The position numbers were made by a program, and so were the translations under genes. Shown here one piece after another: positions 23,345 to 32,917 of a stretch of 64,000 nucleotides of DNA. Within the stretch, counting starts at the first letter, position 1. Every line of letters begins with the position of its first letter. The DNA is from Nocardioides zeae (lineage in GTDB: Bacteria; Actinomycetota; Actinomycetes; Propionibacteriales; Nocardioidaceae). The notes below the pieces were generated by a model. It searched no databases, was not told where the DNA came from, and worked only from the letters and a program-made list of their open reading frames with translations. The stretch is from the NCBI RefSeq assembly GCF_010686755.1, contig NZ_JAAGXA010000014.1, positions 16,941 to 80,940 on the forward strand, in the 5' to 3' direction.

Positions 23345-25546
23345 GTGGCGACCACCTCCGGGGGCAGCCCGCGCGGCGCCCACCGCGCGCCCGCCCCGCT
23401 CAAGCCCGGTGCGGCGGCACCGGCCCCCGGTGACCTCCGGCCGGACATCCAGGGCCTGCGGACGGTCGCGGTCGGGTCGGTCCTGCTCTACCACCTGTGG
23501 CCGAACCGTCTCACCGGCGGTTTCGTCGGGGTGGACGTCTTCTTCGTCATCTCCGGCTTCCTCATCGGGTCCCACCTGCTCAGGGAGCTCGAGTCCACGG
23601 GGCGCATCCGGTTGGGCCGGTTCTGGGCCCGGCGGGCCAAGCGCCTGCTTCCCGCCTCGCTGCTGGTGCTGCTCGTGGTGACGGTCGCCGCCCACGTCGT
23701 GATGCCGCTGAGCGAGCGCACCGGCGTGCTGAAGGAGGTCGTGGGCTCGGCCTTCTACGTCCAGAACTGGGTGCTCGCCAACGAGGCGGTCGACTACCTG
23801 GCGGCCGGTGACGCACCGTCGCCCATCCAGCACTACTGGACGCTGTCGACCGAGGAGCAGTTCTACATCCTGCTGCCCCTCATCCTGGCGGCGCTGGCCC
23901 TGCTGCTCCGCCGCCGCGGCGGCGAGGGTGGCGAGGGTGGCGAGGGTGGCAGCCGCCGGCCCCGCCGCGTCGTCGTGGTGCCCGTGCTCGCAGTGCTCGC
24001 GAGCGCCAGCCTCGCGTACTCGATCCACCTCACCACCGCCGAGCCGGGCATCGCCTACTTCTCGACCTGGACGCGCGCCTGGGAGTTCCTCGCGGGCGTG
24101 CTCCTCGCCGCGCTCGCGCCGCGGCTGCCGCGCTGGACGCGTGAGGTGCTCGGCTGGGCGGGCGCGGCCGCCGTGCTCGTCACCGTCGTCACCTACACGG
24201 GGGAGACGGCGTTCCCGGGGTACGCCGCGGCCCTGCCCGTCCTCGGCACCGTGGCCCTCCTGGCGGCGGCCGACGCGGGTCCGGTCGCGCTCGCGAGCCG
24301 GTTCCGCCCGGTCACCTGGATCGGTGACCTGTCCTACGCGATCTACCTGTGGCACTGGCCGCTCATCGTGCTCGTGCCGTTCGTGACCGAGCAGCCGCTG
24401 CGCACCGTGGACAAGCTGGGGATCGCCGTCGTCACGGTGCTGCTCGCGTGGATCTCGACGCGCTTCATCGAGGACCCGGTGCGGTTCTCTCCGCGCCTGC
24501 TCGGCGGCGGGCGGTCCGCCCGCGCCGTCGGGGCGTGGATGCTCGCGGTCACGTGCGTCGTGGCCGGGTCGGCGTTCGGCGGGATCCGCTACGCCGAGCA
24601 CCGCCAGGACGAGCTCATCGCGGAGGCGAACGCGCTCCTCGCCAGCGCGGACTTCCGCTGCCTCGGCGCGGGCCAGCTGGTCAACGACGACTGCGGCGAC
24701 TTCGGCACCGTCATCGTGCCCGACCCGTCCGTCGCCGGGCGCGACGACTACAACGACGGGCGCTGCTGGGCGCCGTACGGGGTGAGCGACCCGCAGGTCT
24801 GCAGCCTGCCGCTGCGGGACGACACCCCGGAGCCCCCCGCTGACGCCGAGCCGCTCCGGGTGCTGGCGGTGGGGGACTCCCACAACAACGTGTTCCTGCC
24901 GGCCTACGAGGAGATGTACTCCGAGCTCGGGTGGCAGATCGACGTGACGGGCCGCGCGGGGTGCTCCTGGAGCACGGTGCCCCAGGGCAACAGCGTCGGG
25001 GCGCGGCGCGACGAGTGCAACGAGTGGAAGCGGAACGTCGCCGACCTGCTCGCCGACTCCGAGCCCTACGACCTCATCATCACGACGAGCCTCCAGTCCG
25101 GCTTCCTCGCCGAGCCCGTCGACGGGGAGACGCCGGAGGAGACGACGGTGCGCGGGCTGCGCGAGGCCTGGGAGTCGCAGATCGCGCGGGGCGCGGTCGT
25201 CGTCGCGATCCAGGACAACCCGATGATGGACAAGGACGTCGTGCAGTGCGTCGAGCGCGAGGGCCTCGCCGCCGTCACCGAGTGCGCGCAGCCGCCGTCG
25301 CGCGCGTTCGCGGGCTACGACGCGATCGCGCCCGCCGTCGAGCAGACGCCGGGCAGCGCGCTCGTCAGCCTCCGCGACCTGCAGTGCACCGAGCGGTCCT
25401 GCTCCCCGGTCATCGGCAACGTCGCGGTCTACCGGGACTTCACCCACATGACCGCGACCTTCGTGCGCACGCTGACCCCGTTCTTCGTCGACCGCGTCCT
25501 GGCGGCGATGGATGAGGCCGAGGCGAGCGCTCCGCCGAACGGCTGA
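23345..25546 (+). CDS. Membrane acyltransferase with C-terminal SGNH domain (OafA/OatA-like)
   Basis: The 733-aa protein joins an acyltransferase-3 membrane domain (about residues 35-400, roughly ten to eleven helices) to an extracellular SGNH-type hydrolase/transferase domain (about 480-733). The AT3 part shows DIQGLRTVAVGSVLLYH with the catalytic His, and FFVISGFLIG. The SGNH part has the nucleophile motif VGDSHN (about residue 508) and the terminal Asp-His pair DFTHMT. Such proteins O-acylate cell-surface glycans or peptidoglycan; the acceptor here is unknown. A 9-nt unit repeated three times (23921-23947) encodes a GGEGGEGGE loop. The GTG start five bases after the ftsY stop suggests coupling but lacks a strong ribosome-binding site. 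Confidence 0.88.
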   Translation: MATTSGGSPRGAHRAPAPLKPGAAAPAPGDLRPDIQGLRTVAVGSVLLYHLWPNRLTGGFVGVDVFFVISGFLIGSHLLRELESTGRIRLGRFWARRAKRLLPASLLVLLVVTVAAHVVMPLSERTGVLKEVVGSAFYVQNWVLANEAVDYLAAGDAPSPIQHYWTLSTEEQFYILLPLILAALALLLRRRGGEGGEGGEGGSRRPRRVVVVPVLAVLASASLAYSIHLTTAEPGIAYFSTWTRAWEFLAGVLLAALAPRLPRWTREVLGWAGAAAVLVTVVTYTGETAFPGYAAALPVLGTVALLAAADAGPVALASRFRPVTWIGDLSYAIYLWHWPLIVLVPFVTEQPLRTVDKLGIAVVTVLLAWISTRFIEDPVRFSPRLLGGGRSARAVGAWMLAVTCVVAGSAFGGIRYAEHRQDELIAEANALLASADFRCLGAGQLVNDDCGDFGTVIVPDPSVAGRDDYNDGRCWAPYGVSDPQVCSLPLRDDTPEPPADAEPLRVLAVGDSHNNVFLPAYEEMYSELGWQIDVTGRAGCSWSTVPQGNSVGARRDECNEWKRNVADLLADSEPYDLIITTSLQSGFLAEPVDGETPEETTVRGLREAWESQIARGAVVVAIQDNPMMDKDVVQCVEREGLAAVTECAQPPSRAFAGYDAIAPAVEQTPGSALVSLRDLQCTERSCSPVIGNVAVYRDFTHMTATFVRTLTPFFVDRVLAAMDEAEASAPPNG

Positions 25547-25572
25547 GCGTCGACCGCGCGGTTCACCGGAAC

Positions 25573-25608
25573 GTAACAAAGCGTCCGGACGTGTTTCCCG
25601 CGCGAAAC
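25573..25608 (+). promoter_or_regulatory. GlnR-like operator candidate upstream of amtB
   Basis: GTAAC (25573-25577), GTTTC (25593-25597) and GAAAC (25604-25608) follow the pattern GTNAC-N15-GTTWC-N6-GAAAC. The same pattern with identical spacing precedes the second amt gene. The actinobacterial nitrogen regulator GlnR binds GTNAC-N6-GAAAC-type half sites, so regulation by nitrogen status is likely. The site is about 115 bp before the ATG. The rest of the 177-bp gap shows nothing else I can name. Confidence 0.55.
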
Positions 25609-25723
25609 AAGGTGAGGTCGGCGAGGAAACCTCGGGACTCGATGGTTGCCTGCACCGGTCCTCCCGTGCGCCGCACACCGCCGTCGCGGACGGGCAGGAC
25701 GACGTACGACGACGGGAGTTTCC

Positions 25724-27058
25724 ATGGAGTACGCGCTCCAGGCCTGGATGTTGGCCTCGGCATCGCTGGTGCTTCTGATGACGACGCCGGCCCTCGCCCT
25801 GTTCTACGGGGGCATGAGCCGGTCCAAGTCGGTCCTCAACATGATGATGATGTCGTTCTCGGCCGCGGGCGTCGTGGGCCTCGTCTACGTGCTGTGGGGC
25901 TGGTCGATGACCTACGGCACCCAGGACGTCGCGCTGCTGTTCAGCAACCCGTTCGAGCTGTTCGGTCTGCGCAACGTGGAGGGAGCGACGTACCTCACCG
26001 TCGGTTTCCAGCTCACCTTCGCCGTCATCACGGCCGCCCTCATCAGCGGTGCCGTGGCGGACCGCCTCAAGTTCTCGGCGTGGCTGCTGTTCGTGCCGCT
26101 GTGGGTGACGCTCTCCTACTTCCCGCTCGCGCACATGGTGTGGGGCGGTGGCTTCCTGAGCGGTGCGCAGAACGGTCTGGCGGACCTGGTCTTCTCCGGT
26201 GACGGCGGTGCGGCCGTCGCCCCGGTGGACTACGCGGGCGGCACGGTGGTGCACATCAACGCCGGCGTGGCCGGCCTCGTGCTCGCGCTGCTCCTCGGCC
26301 GGCGCATCGGCTTCGGCAAGGAGCCGATGAAGCCGCACAACCTGACGCTGACCATGCTCGGTGCCGGCCTGCTGTGGTTCGGCTGGTTCGGCTTCAACGT
26401 CGGCTCGTGGGTGCCCGGCGACCTCACCGGCGACGCGATGGGTCAGTACTGGCTCGACGAGACCAGCCTGGTGTGGCTCAACACGACCGTCGCCACCTGC
26501 GCCGCGATCGTCGGCTGGCTCGTCGTGGAGAAGATCCGCGACGGTCACGCCACGTCGCTCGGCGCCGCGTCCGGCGTCGTCGCCGGCCTCGTCGCCATCA
26601 CCCCCGCCTGTGGTGCGCTCTCGCCGCTGGGTGCGATCGCCCTCGGCATCGTGGCCGGTGTGGCGTGTGCGCTGGCGGTCGGCCTCAAGTACCGCTGGAA
26701 CTACGACGACTCGCTCGACGTCGTCGGCGTCCACCTCGTCGGCGGCCTCATCGGCACCGTCGCGATCGGCGTGCTCAGCACCTCGGGCGGCATCGCCTAC
26801 GGGCACAGCCCGAAGCTGCTCGTCGTGCAGGCCGCGGTCGCGCTCTTCGCCGTCCTGTGGTCCGCCGTGGCCACGCTGGTCGTCGGCCTGGTCGTCAAGG
26901 CGATCGTCGGCCTGCGGGTCCACGAGGACGACGAGGTCGAGGGCATCGACGGCGTCGAGCACGGTGAGTCGGCCTACGATCTCGTCGGCGCCCGCAGCGG
27001 TGGTCTCGGCGGTTCCAAGCACCTGGCAGGGTCCACGCACGTTTCCGAGGGAGTGTGA
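25724..27058 (+). CDS. amtB: Ammonium transporter (Amt/MEP/Rh family)
   Basis: The 444-aa channel conducts ammonium/ammonia across the membrane as a trimer. Eleven helices are expected. The start ALFYGGMSRSKSVLNMMMMS is the family signature, GGTVVHINAG contains the first pore His, and DVVGVHLVGG the second. The ATG at 25724 follows GGGAG; the open frame further upstream has no Amt character. glnB begins three bases after the stop. In this conserved pair PII blocks the channel when nitrogen is sufficient. The C-terminal tail is long and ends in a Gly/Ser-rich region. Confidence 0.96.
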   Translation: MEYALQAWMLASASLVLLMTTPALALFYGGMSRSKSVLNMMMMSFSAAGVVGLVYVLWGWSMTYGTQDVALLFSNPFELFGLRNVEGATYLTVGFQLTFAVITAALISGAVADRLKFSAWLLFVPLWVTLSYFPLAHMVWGGGFLSGAQNGLADLVFSGDGGAAVAPVDYAGGTVVHINAGVAGLVLALLLGRRIGFGKEPMKPHNLTLTMLGAGLLWFGWFGFNVGSWVPGDLTGDAMGQYWLDETSLVWLNTTVATCAAIVGWLVVEKIRDGHATSLGAASGVVAGLVAITPACGALSPLGAIALGIVAGVACALAVGLKYRWNYDDSLDVVGVHLVGGLIGTVAIGVLSTSGGIAYGHSPKLLVVQAAVALFAVLWSAVATLVVGLVVKAIVGLRVHEDDEVEGIDGVEHGESAYDLVGARSGGLGGSKHLAGSTHVSEGV

Positions 27059-27060
27059 AC

Positions 27061-27399
27061 ATGAAGCTCGTCACCGCAGTCATCAAGCCCCACAAGTGGG
27101 AGGACGTGCGCGAGGCGCTGGAGACCTTCGGGGTCACCGGCATGACCGTCAGCGAGGTCAGCGGCTACGGCCGGCAGAAGGGCCACACGGAGGTCTACCG
27201 CGGCGCGGAGTACGACATCGCGCTCGTCCCCAAGATCCGCATCGAGATCGTGGTCGAGGACGGCGACGCCGACGACATCGTCGGCATCATCGTCAAGACC
27301 GCGCAGACCGGTCGCATCGGCGACGGCAAGGTGTGGGTCTCCGGCATCGACACGGTCGTGCGGGTCCGCACCGGCGACCGCGACGCCTCGGCGATCTGA
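27061..27399 (+). CDS. glnB: PII nitrogen regulatory protein
   Basis: The 112-aa trimeric signal protein senses 2-oxoglutarate, ATP and ADP and gates AmtB. The start MKLVTAVIKPHKWEDV and the T-loop GYGRQKGHTEVYRGAEY are canonical, with the modifiable tyrosine at residue 51. In Streptomyces and Corynebacterium the GlnD protein adenylylates this residue, and glnD lies directly downstream here. A GTG at 27055 is also in frame, but the ATG gives the conserved N-terminus. The start overlaps the end of the amtB coding context (three bases after its stop), so translation is coupled. In Actinobacteria this PII is often called GlnK. Confidence 0.96.
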   Translation: MKLVTAVIKPHKWEDVREALETFGVTGMTVSEVSGYGRQKGHTEVYRGAEYDIALVPKIRIEIVVEDGDADDIVGIIVKTAQTGRIGDGKVWVSGIDTVVRVRTGDRDASAI

Positions 27400-27440
27400 C
27401 CGACCCCTGATCCACGACGCCGCCGACGACGTCACCGCGA

Positions 27441-27468
27441 CGCCCGGCCGCCTCGGAGCGGCCGGGCG
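27441..27468 (+). terminator. Hairpin between glnB and glnD
   Basis: An 11-bp perfect stem (CGCCCGGCCGC, 27441-27451, with 27458-27468) closes a CTCGGA loop. No T-tract follows. The position suggests partial termination or mRNA processing that lowers glnD relative to amtB-glnB. Confidence 0.7.
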
Positions 27469-27495
27469 TCGTGCGTGTCCGGGAGGGAGCAGCAC

Positions 27496-29736
27496 GTGAG
27501 CGCAACGGAGCGGAGCGAGCGGACGGCGGTGGCCGACGCGGCGTGCACGGCGGCGTACGACGCGGGGGGCGGCCCCGAGGTGGGGGTCGCGCTCGTCGCG
27601 GTCGGGGGCTACGGGCGGCGCGAGCTCGCGCCGTACTCGGACCTCGACCTCCTGCTGGTGCACGACGCCGGCGTCGACGTGGAGGCGCTGGCCGGGGGGC
27701 TCTGGTACCCGCTGTGGGACGGCGGGTTCAAGGTCGACCACGCCGTGCGGACCGTCGACGAGACGCTCACCGCGGCGGCCGACGACCTCAAGGTCGCCCT
27801 GGGGCTGCTCGACGCGCGGCACCTCGCGGGCGACCCCAACGTGACGCTGCGGTTGCGGGCGCAGCTGTTCGCCGCGTGGCGGCGCGACGCCCGGCGACGA
27901 CTGCCCGGCCTGCGTGCGCTGACCCGGGCGCGCCACGACCTCGTGGGGGAGCTGGCCCACGTGTCGGTGCCCGACCTCAAGGAGGCGGAGGGCGGCCTCC
28001 GCGACGCCACCGTGCTCAAGGCACTGGTGGCGACGTGGCTCGTCGACATCCCCCACACCGACCTCGACCAGAGCCGCCGGGCGCTGCTCGACGTGCGCGA
28101 CCACCTGCAGGCCGCGGCCGGGCGGGCCACCGACCGGGTCGCCCCCGAGCTGTGGGACGAGCTCGCGGCGCGCCTGGGCCTCGCGGACGCGGTCGCGGCC
28201 CAGGGGCACGTGCGGGGCATCGGACGCCGCATCGACCACATCTCGCGCACGACCTGGCGGCGCGTCGACGCCGTGCTGGCCCAGGAGCGTGTGCCCACGC
28301 GCCCCCGCCGTCCCCAGCTGGAGCGGGTCGCGCCCGGGGTGGCGCTGGCGGCCGGGGAGATCGTGCTGGAGAAGGGGGCGCGTCCGTCCGCTGATCCGCT
28401 GCTCGTGCTGCGGGCGGCGGCGGAGGCGGCCGAGCGCGACGTGCTGCTGGCGCCGGCGACCGCGGCCCGTCTCGGCGCCGAGTCGGCTCCGCTGCCGGTG
28501 CCGTGGCCGGCCGAGGCGCGCCAGCTCTTCGTGCGGCTGCTGGCCTCGGGCCGAGGGCTGCTCGACGTCTGGAGCACCCTCGAGGAGACCGGCGTCGCCG
28601 AGCGCCTCCTGCCGGAGTGGTCGCGGGTGCACGGCCTGCCGCACGCCTCGGTGATCCACCGCTTCACCGTCGACCGGCACGTGGTCGAGACCTGCATCGA
28701 GGCCGCGGCGCTCATCCGCACCGTCGCCCGGCCCGACGTGCTCATGGTCGCGGCGCTGCTCCACGACATCGGCAAGGGCGGGCTCGTCGACCACAGCGTC
28801 GCCGGCGAGCCGATCGCCCGTGAGGTCGCGGCCCGGATGGGCTTCGCGCCCGACGAGGTCGACCTCGTCGGCGACCTGGTGCGCTGGCACCTCCTCCTGT
28901 CGGAGACGGCCACCACCCGCGACCCCGACGACCCGGCGACGGTCGAGCTCGTCGCGCGGCACGTGACCACCCCGGAGGCGCTCTCGCTGCTCGTGGCGCT
29001 CACCGAGGCCGACTGCCGTGCGGCCTCCGCCAAGGCCTGGTCCAGCTGGCGCGCCGGCCTGGTGCGGCAGCTGGCGCGCCGTACCCTCGCCTCCCTGCTC
29101 GCCCGCGCGACCGGCGCGGCCGCCCCGGTCGCCGGGGAGGTGGAGCTGGAGGTCCCCGCGGAGGTACGCCGCGACCCCCGCGCCGTCGCGGTCACCGTGG
29201 AGGAGACGGTCGACGGCTCGCGCATCACGACGCTCGCCGCGGACCGCAACGGGGTGCTCGCCGACGTGGCCGCGGCGCTCGCCGTGCAGCGGATCACCGT
29301 GCGGGCGGCGCGCGCCTGGTCGCAGGGCCCGTACGCCGTGTCGGTGTGGGAGACGGGGGAGCGCGAGGTGGCCGCCGCGGTGCTGCGCGAGCGGGTGGCG
29401 GCCATCGTCGACGCGCGCCTCGACCCGCGCGACCGCATCGCCCGCATGGTGCGGTCGACGCGGGAGCCGTCGGTCGTCGTGCGCCCGGAGGCGTCGCGGC
29501 GCGCGACGGTGCTCGAGGTGCGGACCGACGACCGACCGGGCGTCGTCGCCCTGGTGTGCCGGGCGCTCGCCGAGCTCGACATCTCCGTGCGCTCGGCGCA
29601 CATCTCGACCCTCGGCCCGCAGGCCGTCGACGTCTTCTACGTGCAGGAGGCATCGGCCGGCGTGCTGTCCGAGCAGCGGGCGGCGGAGGCGGCGCACACC
29701 CTGCGCGGACTGCTCTCGGCGACCGTGGACCGGTGA
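27496..29736 (+). CDS. glnD: PII uridylyltransferase/adenylyltransferase-family protein GlnD
   Basis: The 746-aa enzyme modifies and demodifies PII. Domains in order: nucleotidyltransferase (GGYGRRELAPYSDLDLLLVHD, about residues 37-57, with the catalytic DxD), a helical linker, an HD phosphohydrolase-type domain (ALLHDIGKGG near residue 420), and two C-terminal ACT domains (about 570-650 and 675-746; the second begins LEVRTDDRPGVVALV). It is shorter than the 890-aa E. coli protein, as usual for Actinobacteria. The GTG at 27496 follows GGGAGGGA by 7 nt; an upstream in-frame GTG at 27475 lacks such a site. Confidence 0.94.
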   Translation: MSATERSERTAVADAACTAAYDAGGGPEVGVALVAVGGYGRRELAPYSDLDLLLVHDAGVDVEALAGGLWYPLWDGGFKVDHAVRTVDETLTAAADDLKVALGLLDARHLAGDPNVTLRLRAQLFAAWRRDARRRLPGLRALTRARHDLVGELAHVSVPDLKEAEGGLRDATVLKALVATWLVDIPHTDLDQSRRALLDVRDHLQAAAGRATDRVAPELWDELAARLGLADAVAAQGHVRGIGRRIDHISRTTWRRVDAVLAQERVPTRPRRPQLERVAPGVALAAGEIVLEKGARPSADPLLVLRAAAEAAERDVLLAPATAARLGAESAPLPVPWPAEARQLFVRLLASGRGLLDVWSTLEETGVAERLLPEWSRVHGLPHASVIHRFTVDRHVVETCIEAAALIRTVARPDVLMVAALLHDIGKGGLVDHSVAGEPIAREVAARMGFAPDEVDLVGDLVRWHLLLSETATTRDPDDPATVELVARHVTTPEALSLLVALTEADCRAASAKAWSSWRAGLVRQLARRTLASLLARATGAAAPVAGEVELEVPAEVRRDPRAVAVTVEETVDGSRITTLAADRNGVLADVAAALAVQRITVRAARAWSQGPYAVSVWETGEREVAAAVLRERVAAIVDARLDPRDRIARMVRSTREPSVVVRPEASRRATVLEVRTDDRPGVVALVCRALAELDISVRSAHISTLGPQAVDVFYVQEASAGVLSEQRAAEAAHTLRGLLSATVDR

Positions 29737-29812
29737 GGGGCGCCCGCCGGTTACCCTGGGACGTCGCGGCGTCGGGCCGCGCACCGTCCGCACGAGCCTG
29801 AGGAACGATTCG

Positions 29813-31384
29813 TTGTTCGCCACACTCTCCGACCGCCTGTCGGACACCTTCAAGAACCTGCGCGGCAAGGGCAGGCTCTCCGAGGCCGACATCGACGCCA
29901 CCGCGCGCGAGATCCGCATCGCGCTGCTGGAGGCGGACGTCGCCCTGCCCGTCGTCAAGCAGTTCGTCGGCGCGGTCAAGGAGCGGGCGCGCGGCGAGGA
30001 GGTCTCGAAGGCGCTCAACCCGGCGCAGCAGATCGTCAAGATCGTCAACGAGGAGCTCGTCGCGATCCTCGGCGGCGAGACCCGGCGGCTGCGGTACGCC
30101 AAGAACGGCCCGACGGTCATCATGCTGGCCGGCCTCCAGGGCGCCGGCAAGACGACGCTGGCCGCGAAGCTGGCGCTGTGGCTGAAGGACCAGGGCAAGA
30201 CCCCGATCCTCGTCGCCTGCGACCTCCAGCGCCCCAACGCGGTCAACCAGCTCCGGGTCAACGGCGAGCGCGTCGGCGTCCCGGTCTACGCGCCCGAGCC
30301 GGGCAACGGCGTCGGCGACCCGGTCTCGGTGGCGCGGGCGTCGATCGAGGAGGCCAAGCGTCGCCTGCACGACGTGGTCATCGTCGACACGGCCGGCCGT
30401 CTCGGCGTCGACGCCGAGCTGATGCAGCAGGCCGCTGACATCCGTGACGCCGTGCAGCCCGACGAGGTCCTCTTCGTCGTCGACGCCATGATCGGCCAGG
30501 ACGCGGTCTCGACCGCGCAGGCCTTCCTCGACGGCGTCGGCTACGACGGCGTCGTCCTCACGAAGCTCGACGGCGACGCGCGTGGTGGCGCCGCCCTCTC
30601 GATCGCCTCGATCACGGGCAAGCCGGTCATGTTCGCCTCCAACGGCGAGAAGCTGACCGACTTCGACCTCTTCCACCCCGACCGCATGGCGTCCCGCATC
30701 CTCGACATGGGCGACATGATGAGCCTGATCGAGCAGGCGGAGCGCACCTTCGACGCCGAGCAGGCGATGAAGGCGGCCGACAAGCTCGCGGGGCGCGGCG
30801 ACGGCGACTTCACCCTCGACGACTTCCTCGAGCAGATGCAGCAGGTGCGCAAGCTCGGCTCGCTGTCGAAGATCATGGGGATGCTGCCCGGGATGGGGCA
30901 GTTCCGCGAGCAGCTCGAGAACTTCGACGAGCGCGAGATCGACCGGATCCAGGCGATCATCCAGTCGATGACGCCGGCCGAGCGCGCCAACCCGAAGCTC
31001 ATCGACGGTTCGCGCCGCGCCCGCATCGCCAAGGGTTCCGGCCGCCAGGTCTCCGACGTCAACCAGCTCGTCGACCGCTTCTTCGAGGCGCGCAAGATGA
31101 TGCAGCAGATGGCCCGGGGCGGCGGCATGCCGGGGATGCCGGGCATGCCCGGGATGCCGGGCGGGGGCGGCAAGAAGGCGAAGGCCAAGCAGCAGCCGAA
31201 GAAGGGCAAGGGGCGCCGCGTCTCGGGCAACCCCGCGAAGGCCGCGCAGCAGGAGCGGGCGTCCAAGGACAAGGCCGCCGCCGGGGGCGGCAACCCGTTC
31301 GGCGGCAACGACGAGCCGGTGGACTACGAGAAGGCCGCCGCGGCGCTCGACCTGCCCTCGGACTTCTCCAAGTTCCTCAAGTGA
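29813..31384 (+). CDS. ffh: Signal recognition particle protein Ffh
   Basis: The 523-aa SRP GTPase binds 4.5S RNA and signal peptides. The NG domain has GLQGAGKTT (G1, about residue 107), DLQRPNA, DTAGRL and TKLDGDARGG; the methionine-rich M domain (about 325-450) follows. The tail contains four G-M-P-G units encoded by a 9-bp repeat near 31128-31160, then a basic Lys-rich stretch. The start is TTG at 29813, with AGGA at 29801-29804, and is fixed by the conserved FATLSDRL N-terminus. A TACCCT -10 box lies at 29752-29757. Confidence 0.96.
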   Translation: MFATLSDRLSDTFKNLRGKGRLSEADIDATAREIRIALLEADVALPVVKQFVGAVKERARGEEVSKALNPAQQIVKIVNEELVAILGGETRRLRYAKNGPTVIMLAGLQGAGKTTLAAKLALWLKDQGKTPILVACDLQRPNAVNQLRVNGERVGVPVYAPEPGNGVGDPVSVARASIEEAKRRLHDVVIVDTAGRLGVDAELMQQAADIRDAVQPDEVLFVVDAMIGQDAVSTAQAFLDGVGYDGVVLTKLDGDARGGAALSIASITGKPVMFASNGEKLTDFDLFHPDRMASRILDMGDMMSLIEQAERTFDAEQAMKAADKLAGRGDGDFTLDDFLEQMQQVRKLGSLSKIMGMLPGMGQFREQLENFDEREIDRIQAIIQSMTPAERANPKLIDGSRRARIAKGSGRQVSDVNQLVDRFFEARKMMQQMARGGGMPGMPGMPGMPGGGGKKAKAKQQPKKGKGRRVSGNPAKAAQQERASKDKAAAGGGNPFGGNDEPVDYEKAAAALDLPSDFSKFLK

Positions 31385-31406
31385 GCTCTCGGGGCGAGGG
31401 CCCGGC

Positions 31407-31772
31407 GTGAGGGTGCTCGTCGTCGACGGTGCCAACGTGGTGGGCGCGCGTCCCGACGGGTGGTGGAAGGACCGCGCCGGGGCGGCCCGGCGGCTCCACG
31501 AGGGGCTGCTCGTGGCCGACCTCGACACCGACCGGGTCGTCCTCGTGCTCGAGGGTGGCGCGAAGGGCGGCGTCCGCGCCGGCAGGGACGGCGACGTGCT
31601 CGTCGTCCACGCGCCGCGGGACGGCGACTCCGAGATCGTCGCGCGCACCGAGGCGGCCGTGGCCGACGGGGCTCGCACCACGGTGGTCACGGGGGACCGG
31701 GCACTGCAGGCGCGGGTGACCCACCTGGGTGCGCTCGCGGTCGGCCCGACCTGGCTGCTCGACCGCCTGTAA
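31407..31772 (+). CDS. NYN/PIN-like domain protein
   Basis: The 121-aa protein starts VLVVDGANVVGARPDGWW, the first acidic motif of NYN/PIN-type nucleases, with further acidic residues at DGDSEIV (about residue 73) and VVTGDRALQ (about 93). This arrangement matches the YacP-like NYN group, so an RNase-like activity is plausible but unproven. The start is GTG at 31407, 22 bp after ffh, probably in the same transcript. The alternative is a general Rossmann-like hypothetical. Confidence 0.65.
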   Translation: MRVLVVDGANVVGARPDGWWKDRAGAARRLHEGLLVADLDTDRVVLVLEGGAKGGVRAGRDGDVLVVHAPRDGDSEIVARTEAAVADGARTTVVTGDRALQARVTHLGALAVGPTWLLDRL

Positions 31773-31782
31773 CGTCCGGCGC

Positions 31783-32865
31783 ATGACGGCGCTGCGCTTC
31801 TCCGGACCGGTCCTGCCCGACGGTGAGGTCGCCGACCTCTACGTCGTCGACGGGCACGTGACCTACGAGCCCCAGCCTGGCGCGGAGGTCGCGGCCGAGG
31901 GCTGGATCGTGCCCGGTCTCGTCGACGCCCACTGCCACATCGGGCTCGACGACCACGGTCCGGTCTCGGACGCCGAGGCCGAGGCGCAGGCGATCGCGGA
32001 CCGCGACGGGGGTGCGCTGCTCATCCGCGACTGCGGCTCCGCCCTCGACACCGCGTGGATGCACGAGCGCGAGGACCTGCCGCGGCTGGTCCGGGCCGGG
32101 CGGCACGTCGCGCGCACCAAGCGCTACATCCGGGGCTACGCCCACGAGGTGGAGCCGGAGGACCTGGCGGCCCGGGTCGCCGACGAGGCGCGGCGCGGCG
32201 ACGGCTGGGTCAAGCTCGTGGGGGACTGGATCGACCGGGAGACGGGCGACCTCGCGCCGTCCTTCGACGCGCCGTCCTTCGCCGCGGCGATCGCCGCCGC
32301 CCACGAGCAGGGCGCCAAGGTCACGGCCCACTGCTTCGGCCACGACGTGCTCGCCGGGCTCCTCGACGCGGGCATCGACTGCATCGAGCACGGCACGGGG
32401 CTGACGCCGGAGCTCGTGGAGCGGATGGTCGCGGCCGGCACGGCACTGGTGCCGACGGTCATGCAGCTCGACAAGTTCCCGGAGCACGCCCGCGGCGGGG
32501 CGGCTCGCTTCCCCGCGTACGCCGCCACGATGACCGACCTGCACGTGCGCCGCCGCGCCACGCTCATGGGCGCCTTCGAGGCCGGCGTACCGCTCTACGC
32601 CGGGTCCGACGGCGGTGGGGTCGCCCGTCACGGCAACCTCGTGGGGGAGGTGGTCGCGCTCGCTGCGCTCGGCCTGCCGGCGTACGACGCGCTCGGAGCC
32701 GCGTCGTGGCGAGCGCGTGCCTGGCTGGGGTGGAACGCCACCCTGGCCGAGGGCGCGCCGGCCGACTTCGTGGTCACGGCAGCCGACCCGCTGCGCGATC
32801 TCTCGACCCTCTTCGCTCCCCGCGCCGTCGTGCTGCGTGGCCGGGTGGTGGCGGGCGTCCGCTGA
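31783..32865 (+). CDS. Metal-dependent amidohydrolase
   Basis: The 360-aa enzyme belongs to the amidohydrolase superfamily (imidazolonepropionase/prolidase-like group). The metal ligands are visible in order: DAHCHIG (HxH, about residue 48), VKLVGDW with the lysine that is normally carboxylated, TAHCFG, IEHGTG and YAGSDGG with the final Asp. Substrates in this group include cyclic amides and Xaa-Pro dipeptides; the adjacent peptide transporter makes a peptide substrate attractive, but this is inference. TAACGT lies 7 nt before the ATG, suggesting a leaderless mRNA. It is separated from the transporter genes by 258 bp. Confidence 0.85.
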   Translation: MTALRFSGPVLPDGEVADLYVVDGHVTYEPQPGAEVAAEGWIVPGLVDAHCHIGLDDHGPVSDAEAEAQAIADRDGGALLIRDCGSALDTAWMHEREDLPRLVRAGRHVARTKRYIRGYAHEVEPEDLAARVADEARRGDGWVKLVGDWIDRETGDLAPSFDAPSFAAAIAAAHEQGAKVTAHCFGHDVLAGLLDAGIDCIEHGTGLTPELVERMVAAGTALVPTVMQLDKFPEHARGGAARFPAYAATMTDLHVRRRATLMGAFEAGVPLYAGSDGGGVARHGNLVGEVVALAALGLPAYDALGAASWRARAWLGWNATLAEGAPADFVVTAADPLRDLSTLFAPRAVVLRGRVVAGVR

Positions 32866-32917
32866 CGCGACCACTCCGCCGCAGATCGGTCCGACAGGTC
32901 GGCGCGAGGGCGAAGAT

